Shown: positions 15,716-25,664 of the stretch, one piece after another
How the letters are laid out: the number at the start of each line of letters is the position of its first letter
Position numbering within the stretch: position 1 is the stretch's first letter
Source of the DNA: Planctomycetota bacterium
GTDB taxonomy: Bacteria; Planctomycetota; Planctomycetia; JALXBF01
Reading direction: 5' to 3'
DNA length: 37,444 nucleotides
Assembly (NCBI GenBank): GCA_026981825.1
Contig: JALSID010000440.1
Span: 1-37,444, forward strand
The notes under the pieces: generated by a model
Told to the model about the DNA's origin: nothing
Databases searched by the model: none
What the model saw: only the letters and a program-made list of their open reading frames with translations
Translations under genes and position numbers: made by a program

Positions 15716-16960
15716 ATGAACCCGAAGGCCGCCGTCTGGTCGTTCACGCTGTTCATCGCGTCCATCGGCATGCCGGCGAACCCTGCCGGCGCACAAGGGG
15801 TGCGACGTCCTGCCACCGATGCAGACGTGCACCGGAACGGATGGTTGCGGGACTACCGGGAAGCCGTCCGTCTGGCGAAGGGAACGGGCCGGCCGATCAT
15901 GGCCCTTGTGCGGTGTGTCCCCTGACTGGACTGCCGACTGTTTGACGGACAGGTTGTCCGTCTGGAGGGCATTCGCGATCTTGCCGACCAATTCGTTCGG
16001 GTGAGGTTGGAACGCGTCGACCTGTATGACCTTCGCGTGTTCGACTTCGACTACGACCTGACCATGATGATTCTCTTCCTCAGCCCGGACGAGCAAGTCT
16101 ACTCCAGGTACGGGGGGCGCCTTCCTGAAGGACCGGACTCCCGTCATTCCATAGCCGGCTTGCGCTACACCATGCAATCGGTGCTCCGGGAACACCGCTC
16201 CCGCTCCCCGCGATTTGCACCATTTCGCCATGAGCGGCCCACATACATCCGCCGCGTTCCGCCCGGCAGTCGTCCCCCGGCGTGCCTGCATTGTCACCAG
16301 ATCAAGCAGATCCTCGACCGGCGCCGGATCCGCCAGGGGCTGTGGCAACCGACGGATGCCTTTCGCTACCCCCCGCCCGAGCAACTTGGACTGGTTCTGG
16401 AACTGGATCGCGGCAACGTAGTGGAGGCGGTCAAACCGGGAAGCCCCGCGGAGCAGGCTGGGCTTGGGCCAGGTGACCGATTGGAGGAATTGAACGGCGT
16501 ACCCATCCACTCGTTCGGGGATGCCCAATATGCCCTCGATCTTGCCCCCTGGAATGGTAGCATACCCGTCGTCTGGTGCCGGGACGGCTCTCGTTTGGCA
16601 AGCACCATCGCGTTGGAACCAGGCTGGAAACGGGCCGACATTGCGTGGCGAGCTTCGATGCTCGAGTTTCTCGCGCTCCCGCGGTTGCACGGTCCGGAAC
16701 TTTCGGCTGCCGAAAAGCGTGCCCTCGGCCTCGAACCCGCGCGACTCGCATTTCGCCAGGCCGAACCGGTAGCGGAACAAGCTCGCCGCGCGGGGATCCG
16801 AGCGGGCGACATCGTTGTGGGCATCAACGACCTGGAGCTGAACATGACGCTGCACGAATTCCGCCTCTTCGTGCAAAGCTACTTTGTGAAGGGGGAAACG
16901 GTCGTGGTCAACGTCATCCGGGACGGACGCCATCTGCGACTGCCGATGGTACTCGAATAG
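15716..16960 (+). CDS. Candidate selenoprotein: thioredoxin-like domain, CXXCH motif and two PDZ domains, read through an in-frame UGA
   Basis: Read with UGA (15923-15925) as selenocysteine, the product is 414 residues. Residues 1-27 are a signal peptide (ending PAGAQ). Residues about 40-130 look like a thioredoxin-7-type fold (YREAVRLAKGTGRPIMALVR) with the redox motif C67-V-P-U70-L-D-C73, where Sec takes the place of the second CxxC cysteine. CLHCH at 190-194 is a possible heme c site, then PDZ-like domains at about 224-305 (VEAVKPGSPAEQAGLGPGDRLEELNG) and 335-414 (ARRAGIRAGDIVVGINDLEL). The frame before and after UGA is the same, so no frameshift is needed, and the ATG has AGGAAGAA upstream. 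I recall a database family called Trx7/PDZ domain-containing (seleno)protein that fits; not checked. Alternative: a nonsense mutation of TGC to TGA. Role inferred as envelope thiol/selenol redox chemistry. Confidence 0.82.
15923..15962 (+). promoter_or_regulatory. UGA codon plus SECIS-like hairpin
   Basis: Eighteen bases after the UGA, GACGGAC (15944-15950) pairs perfectly with GTCCGTC (15956-15962) around the loop AGGTT. The loop begins 26 nt after the UGA and has G at its second position with a GGT core, as in bacterial SECIS elements that recruit SelB; E. coli fdhF has AGGUCU. The stem lies in coding sequence, as expected for bacteria. Structure is seen; SelB binding is inferred. Confidence 0.75.
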
Positions 16961-17376
16961 AACAGGTAACGCCGGGAAACCGCCGGCCCTTTCTCATCAA
17001 ACGCGACCACCGTTCAAATGGGACCACTGTGTTCTGCCGCCACCGCGTCCCCGTCTTCTCGATCGGACGACGCGGCTCGAACGCTAACTCATGTTCCAGG
17101 GGATCAGACCGGGGCATCCTTGCCAACCGCGTGTTTTCCGTGGTTCTTTGGTCAAGCCGACACCGCACGTGGGGACGTCGTGCCCGATAGGTGAGAGTTT
17201 TCGGTCGGGACGCTGGGCCCCACCGGCACTATGATCAAACAGGCTGGTCCGGCGCCCCGGCCAAAAGCCCCGGGGCACCCCACGCCCGGGGCTGCTGTGG
17301 AGCGATCGTAGCGCGGCGGGCAAGAGAGGAGCCGAAGACGGTACTGGACACCGACGGTAAGGGGGATGAGCCTCCT
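16961..17376. other. Intergenic region upstream of the acyl-CoA synthetase fusion
   Basis: A weak 5-bp hairpin followed by CCTTTCT lies just after the selenoprotein stop and might end its transcript. A perfect 9-bp inverted repeat (AGCCCCGGG at 17266-17274 with CCCGGGGCT at 17285-17293) sits about 84 bp before the next start codon; on the minus strand it is followed by TTTT, but no minus-strand gene would use it. An open frame continues from 17191 into the next gene but its first 62 codons look non-coding. Confidence 0.4.
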
Positions 17377-20133
17377 ATGGCGGAACGCTACCAGCAAGTC
17401 GACCTGCTCGGTGCCGACGTTTTTGCGTACGGACGGATCCATCCGCTGGATGTGTTCTTCCGGCCCAAATGCGTGGCTGTGATCGGAGCGACGGAACGTC
17501 CGGGCAGCGTGGGCCGAACCTTGTTCTGGAATCTGCTCAGCAATCCGTTTGGTGGGACGGTCTATCCGGTAAACCCGAAACGCGCCAGCGTATTGGGCGT
17601 GAAAGCGTACCCGTCGGTGGCAGCGTTGCCCGAGCGGCCCGATCTTGCCGTGATCGCGATTCCCGCCCCGGCTGTGCCGAGTGCGGTACGCGACTGCGCG
17701 TCGGCCGGTGTTCGCGGTGCGATCATCATCTCCGCGGGATTCCGTGAAGCAGGACCAGAGGGGCGCAAACTGGAGGAACAAATCCTGGAAATCGCTCGGT
17801 CGGGCCGAATGCGGATCATCGGTCCGAACTGTCTGGGCGTTATGTACCCCCCTGGTGGGCTGAACGCAACCTTTGCCCATGAGATCGCACAGCCCGGGAC
17901 GGTTGGGTTCATCAGTCAGAGCGGCGCGCTCTGCACGGCCATTCTCGACTGGAGCCTGCGGGAAAATGTGGGGTTCAGTGCGTTCGTGTCGATCGGAAGC
18001 ATGATCGACGTGGGCTGGGGGGACTTGATCGATTACCTGGGTGACGACCCGAAAACCAAGGCGATACTGATCTACATGGAATCCGTCGGCGACGCTCGCT
18101 CGTTCATGTCGGCCGCTCGCGAGGTCGCCCTAACGAAGCCGATCATCGTGATCAAAGCGGGTCGAACTGAGGCGGCTGCCCAGGCTGCGGCTTCGCACAC
18201 AGGAACCCTGGCCGGTAGCGACGCGGTACTGGATGCGGCTTTCCGCCGCTGTGGGGTGCTTCGGGTCAACGCCATCGCGGAGCTGTTCTACATGGCCGAA
18301 GCACTGGGTAAGCAACCGCGGCCCCAAGGCAAGCGATTGGCGATCGTAACGAACGCCGGCGGACCAGCGGTGCTCGCCACCGACTCCCTCGTGGCAGGGG
18401 GCGGAGAACTGGCACCGCTCTCGTCCGAGACAAAGGCCGCATTGAACGGCCTTCTTCCCCCCCATTGGAGTCATGGGAACCCAATCGATGTGCTTGGGGA
18501 TGCGGACCCTGAACGGTATGGCAAGGCGGTCGAAATCGTGCTGGAAGACTCCACCACAGACGCGCTCCTGGTGATCCTTACCCCTCAGGCCATGACACAT
18601 CCCACCCACACGGCTGAGCGCATCCGTTACGCCGCCACCAACCGGCGCAAACCCCTGCTGGCGAGCTGGATGGGGGGACATGCGGTGGCGGCCGGCGAAC
18701 GGATTCTGAACCAGGCCCGCATCCCCACCTACCGCTATCCGGATATGGCCGTCAACGTCTTCAACTACATGTGGCGGTACAGCGACAACCTGAAAGCACT
18801 CTACGAGACGCCCCAACTTGTTGATGATCTCGATCAACTGTTCACCGTTCGCGATCAGGTCAATGAGCTGATCCAGACCATGCTTCGCGAAGAACGAACG
18901 ATAGCAACCGAGTACGAAGCGAAACGCATCCTCGAGCTTTATGACATCCCGATCGTCCCCACTCGCGTGGCGACCACGCCGGACGAAGCCGTGAGGATCG
19001 CCGACGAATTCGGCTATCCGTGCGTGTTGAAGTTGCACTCCACCGTCGTCACGCACAAAACAGACGTGGGGGGAGTGGTCCTGAACCTGCGCACGCCTGA
19101 AGAGGTCCGCGCGGCGTTCGACACAATCCGCGCCAACGTCCTGCAGCACGCCTCGCCCGACGCGTTCGGCGGGGTCACCGTGCAGCCGATGGTGCGCACG
19201 GATGGATACGAACTCATTATCGGCAGCAGCACCGACCCTCAGTTTGGCCCGGTCCTTCTGTTCGGCTCGGGCGGGCAACTGGTGGAGGTCTATCGCGACC
19301 GTGCGCTGGGCCTGCCTCCTTTGACCACAACACTGGCGCGGCGGATGATGGAACGAACCAGGATCTACAAAGCGCTGCAGGGCGTGCGCGGACGTCCCCC
19401 CGTCAACCTGTCCGAACTGGAACGCGTACTCGTTCGCTTCAGCTACCTGGTCGTCCAGCATCCCCGCATCAAAGAGGTGGACATCAACCCCCTGCTGGCC
19501 GCGCCGGAGCAAATCATCGCTCTCGACGCGCGCGTGATCCTGCATCCGCCCGAAGTGGAAGATTCCGCGATCCCCCGTCCCGCAATCCGCCCCTATCCGA
19601 TCCAATACGTTCGTACGCAGCCGCTCAAAGACGGCTCTACGGTTCTGATCCGCCCGATCCGTCCCGAGGACGAACCGCTCATCGTCGAGTTCCACCACAT
19701 GCTGTCCGAGGAGACGGTGTACCTTCGCTATTTCCAGGCACTCAAGCTCGACCAGCGGATCGCCCACGACCGCTTGATCCGGATCTGTTTCGTGGACTAT
19801 GATCGGCAGATTGCCCTTGTCGCGGTGCGCAAGTCTCCGGAGAACGGAAAAGAGCAGATCATCGGTGTCACGCGACTGACCAAACTGGTCGGGACCGACG
19901 AAGCGGAATTCGCGCTGATTGTTGCGGACAGGTTCCAGCGACGGGGGCTCGGAACAAAGCTGCTCGAGCTCCTGCTCGATGTCGCTCGCGACGAGGGCGT
20001 GCGTATTGTGTCGGCCGATGTGCTCCGCCGAAACACGGCCATGAGACGCGTGTGCGAGAAACTGGGTTTCCGCGTCCAGGAAACGGACGACCCAGACGTC
20101 GTCCACGTTTCGATCGAACTAGACACGCGCTAA
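17377..20133 (+). CDS. ADP-forming acyl-CoA synthetase fused to GNAT acetyltransferase (Pat/YfiQ-like architecture)
   Basis: A 918-residue cytosolic protein. Order: CoA-binding domain ([21 protein letters not shown], about residues 27-47, then VYPVNPKR), succinyl-CoA-ligase-like domain ([27 protein letters not shown]), a second ligase segment with [19 protein letters not shown] (H274 is the phosphohistidine position of NDP-forming ligases), an ATP-grasp domain (about 515-735: [45 protein letters not shown]) and a C-terminal GNAT domain (about 755-918, with [16 protein letters not shown] as the acetyl-CoA loop). The same architecture acts as protein lysine acetyltransferase Pat in Salmonella, where, as I recall, the ligase His is lost. 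Here it is kept, so ligase activity is possible as well. Start 17377 follows GGGGGAT; the upstream extension lacks family similarity. Confidence 0.92.
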   Translation: MAERYQQVDLLGADVFAYGRIHPLDVFFRPKCVAVIGATERPGSVGRTLFWNLLSNPFGGTVYPVNPKRASVLGVKAYPSVAALPERPDLAVIAIPAPAVPSAVRDCASAGVRGAIIISAGFREAGPEGRKLEEQILEIARSGRMRIIGPNCLGVMYPPGGLNATFAHEIAQPGTVGFISQSGALCTAILDWSLRENVGFSAFVSIGSMIDVGWGDLIDYLGDDPKTKAILIYMESVGDARSFMSAAREVALTKPIIVIKAGRTEAAAQAAASHTGTLAGSDAVLDAAFRRCGVLRVNAIAELFYMAEALGKQPRPQGKRLAIVTNAGGPAVLATDSLVAGGGELAPLSSETKAALNGLLPPHWSHGNPIDVLGDADPERYGKAVEIVLEDSTTDALLVILTPQAMTHPTHTAERIRYAATNRRKPLLASWMGGHAVAAGERILNQARIPTYRYPDMAVNVFNYMWRYSDNLKALYETPQLVDDLDQLFTVRDQVNELIQTMLREERTIATEYEAKRILELYDIPIVPTRVATTPDEAVRIADEFGYPCVLKLHSTVVTHKTDVGGVVLNLRTPEEVRAAFDTIRANVLQHASPDAFGGVTVQPMVRTDGYELIIGSSTDPQFGPVLLFGSGGQLVEVYRDRALGLPPLTTTLARRMMERTRIYKALQGVRGRPPVNLSELERVLVRFSYLVVQHPRIKEVDINPLLAAPEQIIALDARVILHPPEVEDSAIPRPAIRPYPIQYVRTQPLKDGSTVLIRPIRPEDEPLIVEFHHMLSEETVYLRYFQALKLDQRIAHDRLIRICFVDYDRQIALVAVRKSPENGKEQIIGVTRLTKLVGTDEAEFALIVADRFQRRGLGTKLLELLLDVARDEGVRIVSADVLRRNTAMRRVCEKLGFRVQETDDPDVVHVSIELDTR

Positions 20134-20135
20134 CG

Positions 20136-20169
20136 GGTCCCGCCTTGAGAACCGGTTGAGGCCGGGACC
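20136..20169 (+). terminator. Hairpin directly after the acyl-CoA synthetase stop
   Basis: GGTCCCGCCT (20136-20145) pairs with AGG-C-CGGGACC (20159-20169) with one bulged C, 2 bases after the stop codon. No T-run follows, so it is a terminator-like or 3'-end-stabilising hairpin and not a classic intrinsic terminator. Confidence 0.4.
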
Positions 20170-20405
20170 ACCGTTCTCCGAACCACGATCGCAGGGGGCG
20201 ATAATGCCCCCGTCTCCGTCCTGGGGGACAAGCAGCGCGCGTGGGCTTGGCACACCTCGCCGGCCTCCCACGCAGCTTTACGGCTCCCCCCGCCGGGACG
20301 AAGCGACCCAGCCGCTGGGGGATGTTACCCGTACGCGTCCCACATACCCCGCAAAGAAACTCGCCCGTCTGATTCCTGGAGCCGCGATCTTGACGCCGAT
20401 GGCCG

Positions 20406-23327
20406 CTAGACGACGATGTTCACGATCCGGCCCGGCACGACGATCACTTTCCGTGGCGTTTTCTCGCCCAGGAACCGGCGCACCCTCTCGCTCTTCAGTG
20501 CCAGCTCCTCCACCTGCTCCGGAGCAATATCCGCCGGTACCCGCAACGTATCTCGCACCTTTCCATTCACTTGAACGGGGATCTGGATCTCCTCCACACG
20601 CACCCACGTCTCCTCGTACGTCGGCCAGGGCTCGTACGCGAGCGTATCGCCGTGGCCAAGCAGACGCCACAGCTCCTCGCACAGATGAGGCGCGAACGGT
20701 GATAACAGCAAGACGAACGCCTCCATCGCCCGTTTCGGTCGTACCTCCTGGTTCAGGAAGAAGTTCACGAACTCCATCAGGCGACTGATCGCGGTGTTGA
20801 ACCGGAGCCGTTCGATGTCTTCGGTCACGACCTTGATCGTGCGGTGCAACACGCGGTTCTGTTCGTCGTTGGGCTCGACCTCCTGCACGGCGGCATTCAG
20901 GCGCATTTCCGCTGCGTCTTCGTCCACGATCATGCGCCAGGCTCGGTTGAGGAACCGGTAGACCCCCTGAATGCCCTCCATACTCCATGGCTTTGTCACC
21001 TCCAGTGGCCCCATGAACATCTCGTAAAGACGAGTGCAGTCGGCGCCGTACTGGTCGATAGGCACGTCTACCGGAATGACATTCCCGCGCGACTTGGACA
21101 TCTTCTCCGGCTCACCGCGGAGCTCTTCCCCCGTCTCGGCATCGATCGCCTTCCCGTCCACGAACTTGATGCGTCCGTAGGGCACGATTCTGCCTTCCGC
21201 GGTGCGGTAAGTAGTGGCCAGGATCATCCCCTGATTCACCAGCCGCTGGAACGGCTCCATCGTGCTGACATGGCCGCGGTCGAAGAGCACTTTATGCCAG
21301 AAGCGAGCATAAAGAAGGTGGAGTACGGCATGCTCGGCGCCGCCGACGTACAGGTCCACCGGCATCCAGTAACGCTCTTTGTCGGCGTCCCATGCCCGTT
21401 GGCCGTTGCGCGGATCGCAGAATCGCAGGTAGTACCAGCAGGACCCGGCCCACTGAGGCATCGTGTTCGTCTCGCGCTTGTACCGTTTGCCGCCCCGCTC
21501 CACCCACTTCCAATCCTCGGCCTTTTCCAGCAGCGGCTCGGGCCGACCACTCGGGCGGAAGTCCTCGAGCTCCGGCAGCAATACCGGCAGCTCTTCTTCG
21601 GGTACGGGAACCACCAGTCCGGTGGGGTTCCCCTGCTCGTCGACCTCGTGCAGAATCGGGAACGGTTCCCCCCAGTACCGCTGTCTGCTGAACACCCAGT
21701 CGCGCAGCTTGTATTTGATCGCTTTCTTTCCGATGCCCGCCGATTCGAGCCACTCCGTGATGCGCTGCTTGGCTTCAGGCGTGTCGAGACCGTCGATCGA
21801 ACACCCCCACCCTGAAGAGTGGATGTTGACGCCATCCTCCACGTACGCCTCCGTGACCCGCGCAAAGAACTCGTCGTTCCGCAACCGGCTGTACAGTTGC
21901 GCCCGCTCTTCCGCCGTGGGTGGGGGATCGATCAGGTGCGTTTGGAGCCATTCGTCGTTGGGCATGACCACGGGTACGATGGGCAGCCGGAACGTCTTGG
22001 CAAACTGAAAATCACGCTCGTCGTGCGCGGGAACGGCCATGATCGCGCCGGTCCCGTAGGTGATTAACACGTAATCGGCCACCCAGATGGGGATCCTCTC
22101 GCCGTTGACCGGATTGATCGCATAGGCCCCCGTGAATACCCCCGTCTTCTCGCCGACGCCCGCGATCCGGTCTTCCTCCGTCATCCGGCGCACCCTTTCC
22201 TGGTACGCCGCCACGGCTTCCCGGGGCGACGAGGCCGGCGGATCCCCTTTCCAGCTCTCCGGCGTCCCCTCCGGCCAGGCTTCCGGTACGATGCAATCGG
22301 CAGAAGCGAGGTCCACAAGGGGATGTTCCGGAGCCAGGACCATGTAGGTAGCACCGAACAGGGTGTCCGGTCGAGTGGTGTAGATGCGGATCACATCTCG
22401 ACCCGGCTCGGGCGGGTAGCCCTGCGAGCCGCGTTGCGAAACCCAGGCGCGAAGCTGTTCCCCCGCGTCTCCGCCTCGATCGATAGGAAAGTCGGCCTCG
22501 GCCCCCTCGCTACGGCCGATCCAGTTGCGCTGCATCTCCTTCACAGAATCGGGCCAGTCGAGTAGATCCAGGTCTTCCAGCAGCCGGTCCGCGTAGGCGG
22601 TGATGCGGAGCATCCACTGCCGCAACGGAATGCGCTCCACCGGATGCCCCCCTCGCTCCGATTTGCCCCCGATCACCTCCTCATCGGCCAGGACCGTGCC
22701 CAGCGCGGGGCACCAGTTCACCGGGACTTCCGATTGATATGCGAGACGAAAGCTATCCTGGTAGCGGCGAACCGCTTCTTCTCCCTGTCTTCGCACCTCC
22801 TCCGGAATGGGAAGCTCCGCAATCGGTCGCCCCTTTCCCTTTCGCTTCTTACCGTTGGGATCCACCCACTCGTAGTCCGGGTCATACCAGGTGTCGAACA
22901 GGACAAGGAAAATCCATTGCGTCCACCTGTAGTACTCGGGGTCTGTGGTGGCGAATTCGCGGTCCCAGTCGTAGCTGAACCCGAACCGCTTGATTTGCCG
23001 CCGGATGTTCTCGATGTTCCGGTACGTCGTTACCGCGGGATGGGTGCCCGTTTGGATGGCGTACTGTTCCGCCGGCAATCCAAAGGCGTCGTAACCCATC
23101 GGATGGAGCACGTTGTAACCGCGCATCCGCTGGTACCGGCAATAGATATCCGTGGCGGTATAGCCCTCCGGATGCCCCACGTGGAGTCCTTCTCCGGAGG
23201 GATAGGGGAACATGTCCAGCACGTAGAGCTTCTGCCGCCCCGGATCTTCGACAGCCTTAAAGGTCTTGTTCTCTTCCCAAAACTTCTGCCACTTCGGTTC
23301 GATCTCGTGCGGGTTGTACCGTGGCAT
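20406..23327 (-). CDS. leuS: Leucyl-tRNA synthetase
   Basis: LeuRS charges tRNA-Leu in the cytosol; this is a 973-residue class I enzyme, somewhat longer than the 860 of E. coli. Seen: [19 protein letters not shown] with the HIGH-type HVGH at 49-52, [20 protein letters not shown] block ([13 protein letters not shown]), [16 protein letters not shown], the CP1 editing domain (about residues 260-470, with [21 protein letters not shown] split across it), and KMSKSRGN near residue 742. A Lys/Arg-rich insert ([19 protein letters not shown]) follows the catalytic-domain start and accounts for part of the extra length. The ATG at 23327 has AGGAG seven bases upstream and begins at [13 protein letters not shown], the normal N-terminus; the longer frame to 23474 is noise. 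Likely an essential single-gene unit. Confidence 0.97.
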   Translation of the reverse strand: MPRYNPHEIEPKWQKFWEENKTFKAVEDPGRQKLYVLDMFPYPSGEGLHVGHPEGYTATDIYCRYQRMRGYNVLHPMGYDAFGLPAEQYAIQTGTHPAVTTYRNIENIRRQIKRFGFSYDWDREFATTDPEYYRWTQWIFLVLFDTWYDPDYEWVDPNGKKRKGKGRPIAELPIPEEVRRQGEEAVRRYQDSFRLAYQSEVPVNWCPALGTVLADEEVIGGKSERGGHPVERIPLRQWMLRITAYADRLLEDLDLLDWPDSVKEMQRNWIGRSEGAEADFPIDRGGDAGEQLRAWVSQRGSQGYPPEPGRDVIRIYTTRPDTLFGATYMVLAPEHPLVDLASADCIVPEAWPEGTPESWKGDPPASSPREAVAAYQERVRRMTEEDRIAGVGEKTGVFTGAYAINPVNGERIPIWVADYVLITYGTGAIMAVPAHDERDFQFAKTFRLPIVPVVMPNDEWLQTHLIDPPPTAEERAQLYSRLRNDEFFARVTEAYVEDGVNIHSSGWGCSIDGLDTPEAKQRITEWLESAGIGKKAIKYKLRDWVFSRQRYWGEPFPILHEVDEQGNPTGLVVPVPEEELPVLLPELEDFRPSGRPEPLLEKAEDWKWVERGGKRYKRETNTMPQWAGSCWYYLRFCDPRNGQRAWDADKERYWMPVDLYVGGAEHAVLHLLYARFWHKVLFDRGHVSTMEPFQRLVNQGMILATTYRTAEGRIVPYGRIKFVDGKAIDAETGEELRGEPEKMSKSRGNVIPVDVPIDQYGADCTRLYEMFMGPLEVTKPWSMEGIQGVYRFLNRAWRMIVDEDAAEMRLNAAVQEVEPNDEQNRVLHRTIKVVTEDIERLRFNTAISRLMEFVNFFLNQEVRPKRAMEAFVLLLSPFAPHLCEELWRLLGHGDTLAYEPWPTYEETWVRVEEIQIPVQVNGKVRDTLRVPADIAPEQVEELALKSERVRRFLGEKTPRKVIVVPGRIVNIVV

Positions 23328-23673
23328 AGGCAGAGCTCCTGAAACACCAGAGGACCCGTCCAGGTGGCGACGGCGAACATTCATTCTAAAGTGGCACCGT
23401 GAGCCCCCCACTGCGTTGATGCCGCCCCATGTACCCGGCGCGTCGATCCCGTCGACGCCCGCACCCTTCCCCATTCTCCCCCCTTGGGCGGCATGACATC
23501 ACGTGTGTCGAACAGCGGCGCAGAGCGGTTGGAAAGCGGTGCAGCCGAACTACTACCGCACCATTGCGGCTCCGCCGCTATGTGGCACCATGGTTTCGCG
23601 ACCGACCCGGAAACTGCCGCTGCTTCGCTAGAATGAGATGGGGATGGCAAGTCATGCACGTAGGAGCGTCAAG
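23328..23673. other. Divergent intergenic region between leuS and the small membrane protein gene
   Basis: Contains TAGAAT on the minus strand at 23383-23388 (56 bp before the leuS start) and TAGAAT on the plus strand at 23629-23634 (40 bp before the plus-strand start), both placed as -10 elements but lacking a clear -35. I see no T-box features (no specifier or antiterminator) upstream of leuS and no small gene. Confidence 0.4.
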
Positions 23674-24168
23674 ATGGCCTTGTATGCTGCTCTTGGAGTG
23701 ATCCTTCTGATCGTTCTTGGCATCTGGTTGTTCTGGCGCCCGATTATGAACCTGTGGCAGGACGTTCAGATCGAGAAGGCGAAGGAACTTTTCAGCCTGG
23801 AGCGCGAGCGACTGGAGGCGAGGTTCTTCGACCAGGCCGCCCAGTCCGGCAAGCCCCGGGGCTTACGGTGGAAATCGATCGAATGGAATGACGACGTCGT
23901 ATTCGTGCGCGACCGAGAGACGGGAGATCTCCTTGCGCTCGTGGGCGTCACGGTGTACTTCGAACCAATAGAGGGGGAAGCACTGGAGGACAACCCGAAC
24001 GCCACCACGCCCCGGGATGCCACCGCCGTTTTCCAGTTTACCCGGCGGAACTGGGCCAGCACCGGCCGAGTGCTGTTCAACATGGACCCACAGCTTATGA
24101 TCCACCGCTACCGCGACCGCTTCGAGGTCCTGGCGGCTCACCAGAGGAACCACGAGTCCCTCGCCTAA
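23674..24168 (+). CDS. Small membrane-anchored protein of unknown function
   Basis: A 164-residue protein I do not recognise. Residues about 2-22 (ALYAALGVILLIVLGIWLF) form one membrane helix or uncleaved signal; then comes a charged, probably helical stretch (VQIEKAKELFSLERERLEARFF), and a soluble domain with alternating strands (GLRWKSIEWNDDVVFVRD, LLALVGVTVYFEPIE, TAVFQFTRRNWASTGRVLFN) and the ending DRFEVLAAHQRNHESLA. It could face the periplasm. The ATG at 23674 has AGGAG at good spacing and begins right at the helix; two upstream ATGs (23638, 23644) have no such site. A strong hairpin follows the stop, so it is probably its own transcript. Coding potential is supported by start, helix and the hairpin right after its stop. 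Confidence 0.75.
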   Translation: MALYAALGVILLIVLGIWLFWRPIMNLWQDVQIEKAKELFSLERERLEARFFDQAAQSGKPRGLRWKSIEWNDDVVFVRDRETGDLLALVGVTVYFEPIEGEALEDNPNATTPRDATAVFQFTRRNWASTGRVLFNMDPQLMIHRYRDRFEVLAAHQRNHESLA

Positions 24169-24171
24169 GGA

Positions 24172-24227
24172 CCTCCAGCCCGACCGCAGCGGACAACAGG
24201 CCGCCGGTCGGGAAAGACGGCTGGAGG
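24172..24227 (+). terminator. Long nested hairpin after the small membrane protein gene
   Basis: CCTCCAGCC (24172-24180) pairs with GGCTGGAGG (24219-24227), and CCCGACCG (24179-24186) with CGGTCGGG (24205-24212) inside it, sharing two C residues. It starts 3 bases after the stop codon. There is no T-run, so it may be a Rho-independent-like end without a tract or a 3' stability element. Confidence 0.45.
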
Positions 24228-24675
24228 GTCGAGCGGTGCAGCCTGGCGCAGTTTTGGCGTGGCCACATACGACGCGAACTCCGTTTCCCTCCGGGACAGG
24301 AGAAAAGGACCGGCGCCGGGTCAGGCGACTCCTCCGGGGCTTGCAGCGTACGATATGGCTGCGACGGCAATCTTCCGCCCTGGGCAGCAACGCCATGGCC
24401 TGCAGGCAATGGCGCCCGGCGTGCTCGTGGCACCCATAGGTACCGGGTTAGACGCGGGTACCCCGCGCAACGGACGCCACCCCTGGGCGGCGTACGACCT
24501 GCGCTCAGCACCGGCGCTGCTGCGAAGCCTCTGTTGACTCCTCTATACTTGGGTTGGGATCGCGGGTTCCCGGCCAGGGCCGGTCCGGATCGGAGGGCAC
24601 GCTGCGGCGTCGCCCGCTTGAGTACCGGAGCCAAGCATGTCCCGGCGGCAGCAGCAGGGGGCAGGAGCTGCGACC
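24228..24675. other. 448-bp gap upstream of the zinc-ribbon/PH gene
   Basis: No supported gene; a 92-codon open frame at 24259-24537 has no ribosome site and reads like random high-GC translation. TATACT at 24544-24549 is a good -10 match but its -35 is poor; it would give a leader of about 120 nt. Two GGTACC hexamers 17 bp apart lie near 24438-24461. Confidence 0.4.
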
Positions 24676-25446
24676 ATGAGCGATACACGGCACGGGACCA
24701 GCCAGGAGGAGATCGCTGATAGCACTTCGGTCATCGAATACTGCGGCCGGTGCGACACGCGGTTGGTGCCCAACGCCAACTTTTGCCACCACTGCGGCGC
24801 CCAGATCCTCCGGACCAATACGCAACCCATCGTGCCACCGGCGCCCAAGGAACCCCGCATCGAACCAAGGGCACCGGAAATGGACCAAGCGCCGGGCCGA
24901 GGAGGTGAAGAACAACAACCCGACGAAACCACGTTGTGGTCGGGCCGCCCCAGCAAGCGGACGATCCTCGTCGGACTGTTCCGCGGCGCGATCCTCGGTG
25001 GCATAGGCGTTGCCGCATACCGATGGATCGCCGCTCGGCAGAACTGGCCGAGCATTCCCGACGCTGAGCTTGTAGCAGGCGGGATCATTGCGCTCACCGC
25101 GCTTTTGTTCGGCCTACGACCGTTGCTGCGCGTAGCAGGCCGCCGTTACGTGATCACACAGCAAAGCATTTGGGTCGAGGAGGGGGTTCTGCGGAACAGC
25201 ACAAGCCGCTACCCTTTGACCGGCTGGCGGAACATCCACGTGCACCAGTCGCTCCTGCAGCGGCTCGTCGGTACGGGCGACATCGAACTCGAGCCGACGA
25301 ATCTCATTGAACCTCCCCTGCTTCTGGAGGACATCGAGAACGTGCACACGGTTGCGCGTACGCTGGATCGGGCCATTGCTCCCGCACGAAAGCGAGGAAA
25401 ACACCACTCGCACCACAGCCAGCACGCTGTGGCCCAATCGTCGTGA
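24676..25446 (+). CDS. Zinc-ribbon and bacterial PH domain membrane protein
   Basis: A 256-residue protein. The N-terminus has a zinc ribbon, CGRC (23-26) and CHHC (37-40), followed by a Pro/Glu-rich linker (PAPKEPRIEPRAPEMDQ). Two hydrophobic segments come next (VGLFRGAILGGIGVAAY and ELVAGGIIALTALLFGL), then a bPH_2/YdbS-type PH domain: RRYVITQQSIWVEEGVLRNSTSRYPL, WRNIHVHQSLLQRLVGTGDIEL and PLLLEDIENV. The C-terminus is His-rich (HHSHHSQH). Such proteins sit in the inner membrane with the PH domain cytosolic; their role is unknown. The ATG at 24676 is preceded by AGGAG at 8 bases, better than the ATG at 24637. It lies 218 bp upstream of prfB on the same strand. Confidence 0.88.
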   Translation: MSDTRHGTSQEEIADSTSVIEYCGRCDTRLVPNANFCHHCGAQILRTNTQPIVPPAPKEPRIEPRAPEMDQAPGRGGEEQQPDETTLWSGRPSKRTILVGLFRGAILGGIGVAAYRWIAARQNWPSIPDAELVAGGIIALTALLFGLRPLLRVAGRRYVITQQSIWVEEGVLRNSTSRYPLTGWRNIHVHQSLLQRLVGTGDIELEPTNLIEPPLLLEDIENVHTVARTLDRAIAPARKRGKHHSHHSQHAVAQSS

Positions 25447-25664
25447 TCCAATTCCCTGTTTCGCTCGTCGAAGCAACGAGGTGTAGCACGGCCGGTTGCT
25501 CGTCAGTGGGGTGATCGCTCCGGTCGGCCCCGGCCGCCAGAGAGGTGCCTCTACAATTGCGTGGACAGTAGGCGGGCGAAGCTCGCCGGCGGACGGATAG
25601 CTCTATTGACACCGATAGACCGTTGGGCCAAGCTGCCAACGGGTGCTCGCCAGGGAGAAAAGCC

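Noticed and set aside
15716..15925. A separate short gene of 69 codons, with a second gene starting at 16001
   Set aside because: Both lie in the same frame, the thioredoxin-like fold would be split in the middle, and the only break is one TGA followed by a SECIS-like hairpin.
15467..16933. Long minus-strand frame of 488 codons
   Set aside because: It is antisense to the thioredoxin/PDZ gene, has no domain motifs and an Arg/His/Gln-rich composition typical of a shadow in GC-rich DNA.
17266..17293. Rho-independent terminator on the minus strand
   Set aside because: The stem is perfect and followed by TTTT on that strand, but no minus-strand gene lies upstream to use it within 3 kb.
18130..20106. 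Long minus-strand frame of 658 codons
   Set aside because: Entirely antisense to the acyl-CoA synthetase fusion, which has clear motifs along its length.
23328..23400. T-box or other riboswitch upstream of leuS
   Set aside because: No conserved T-box sequence or specifier hairpin is seen in the short leader.
24259..24537. A 92-codon small protein gene
   Set aside because: No ribosome site, no motif and random-looking composition.
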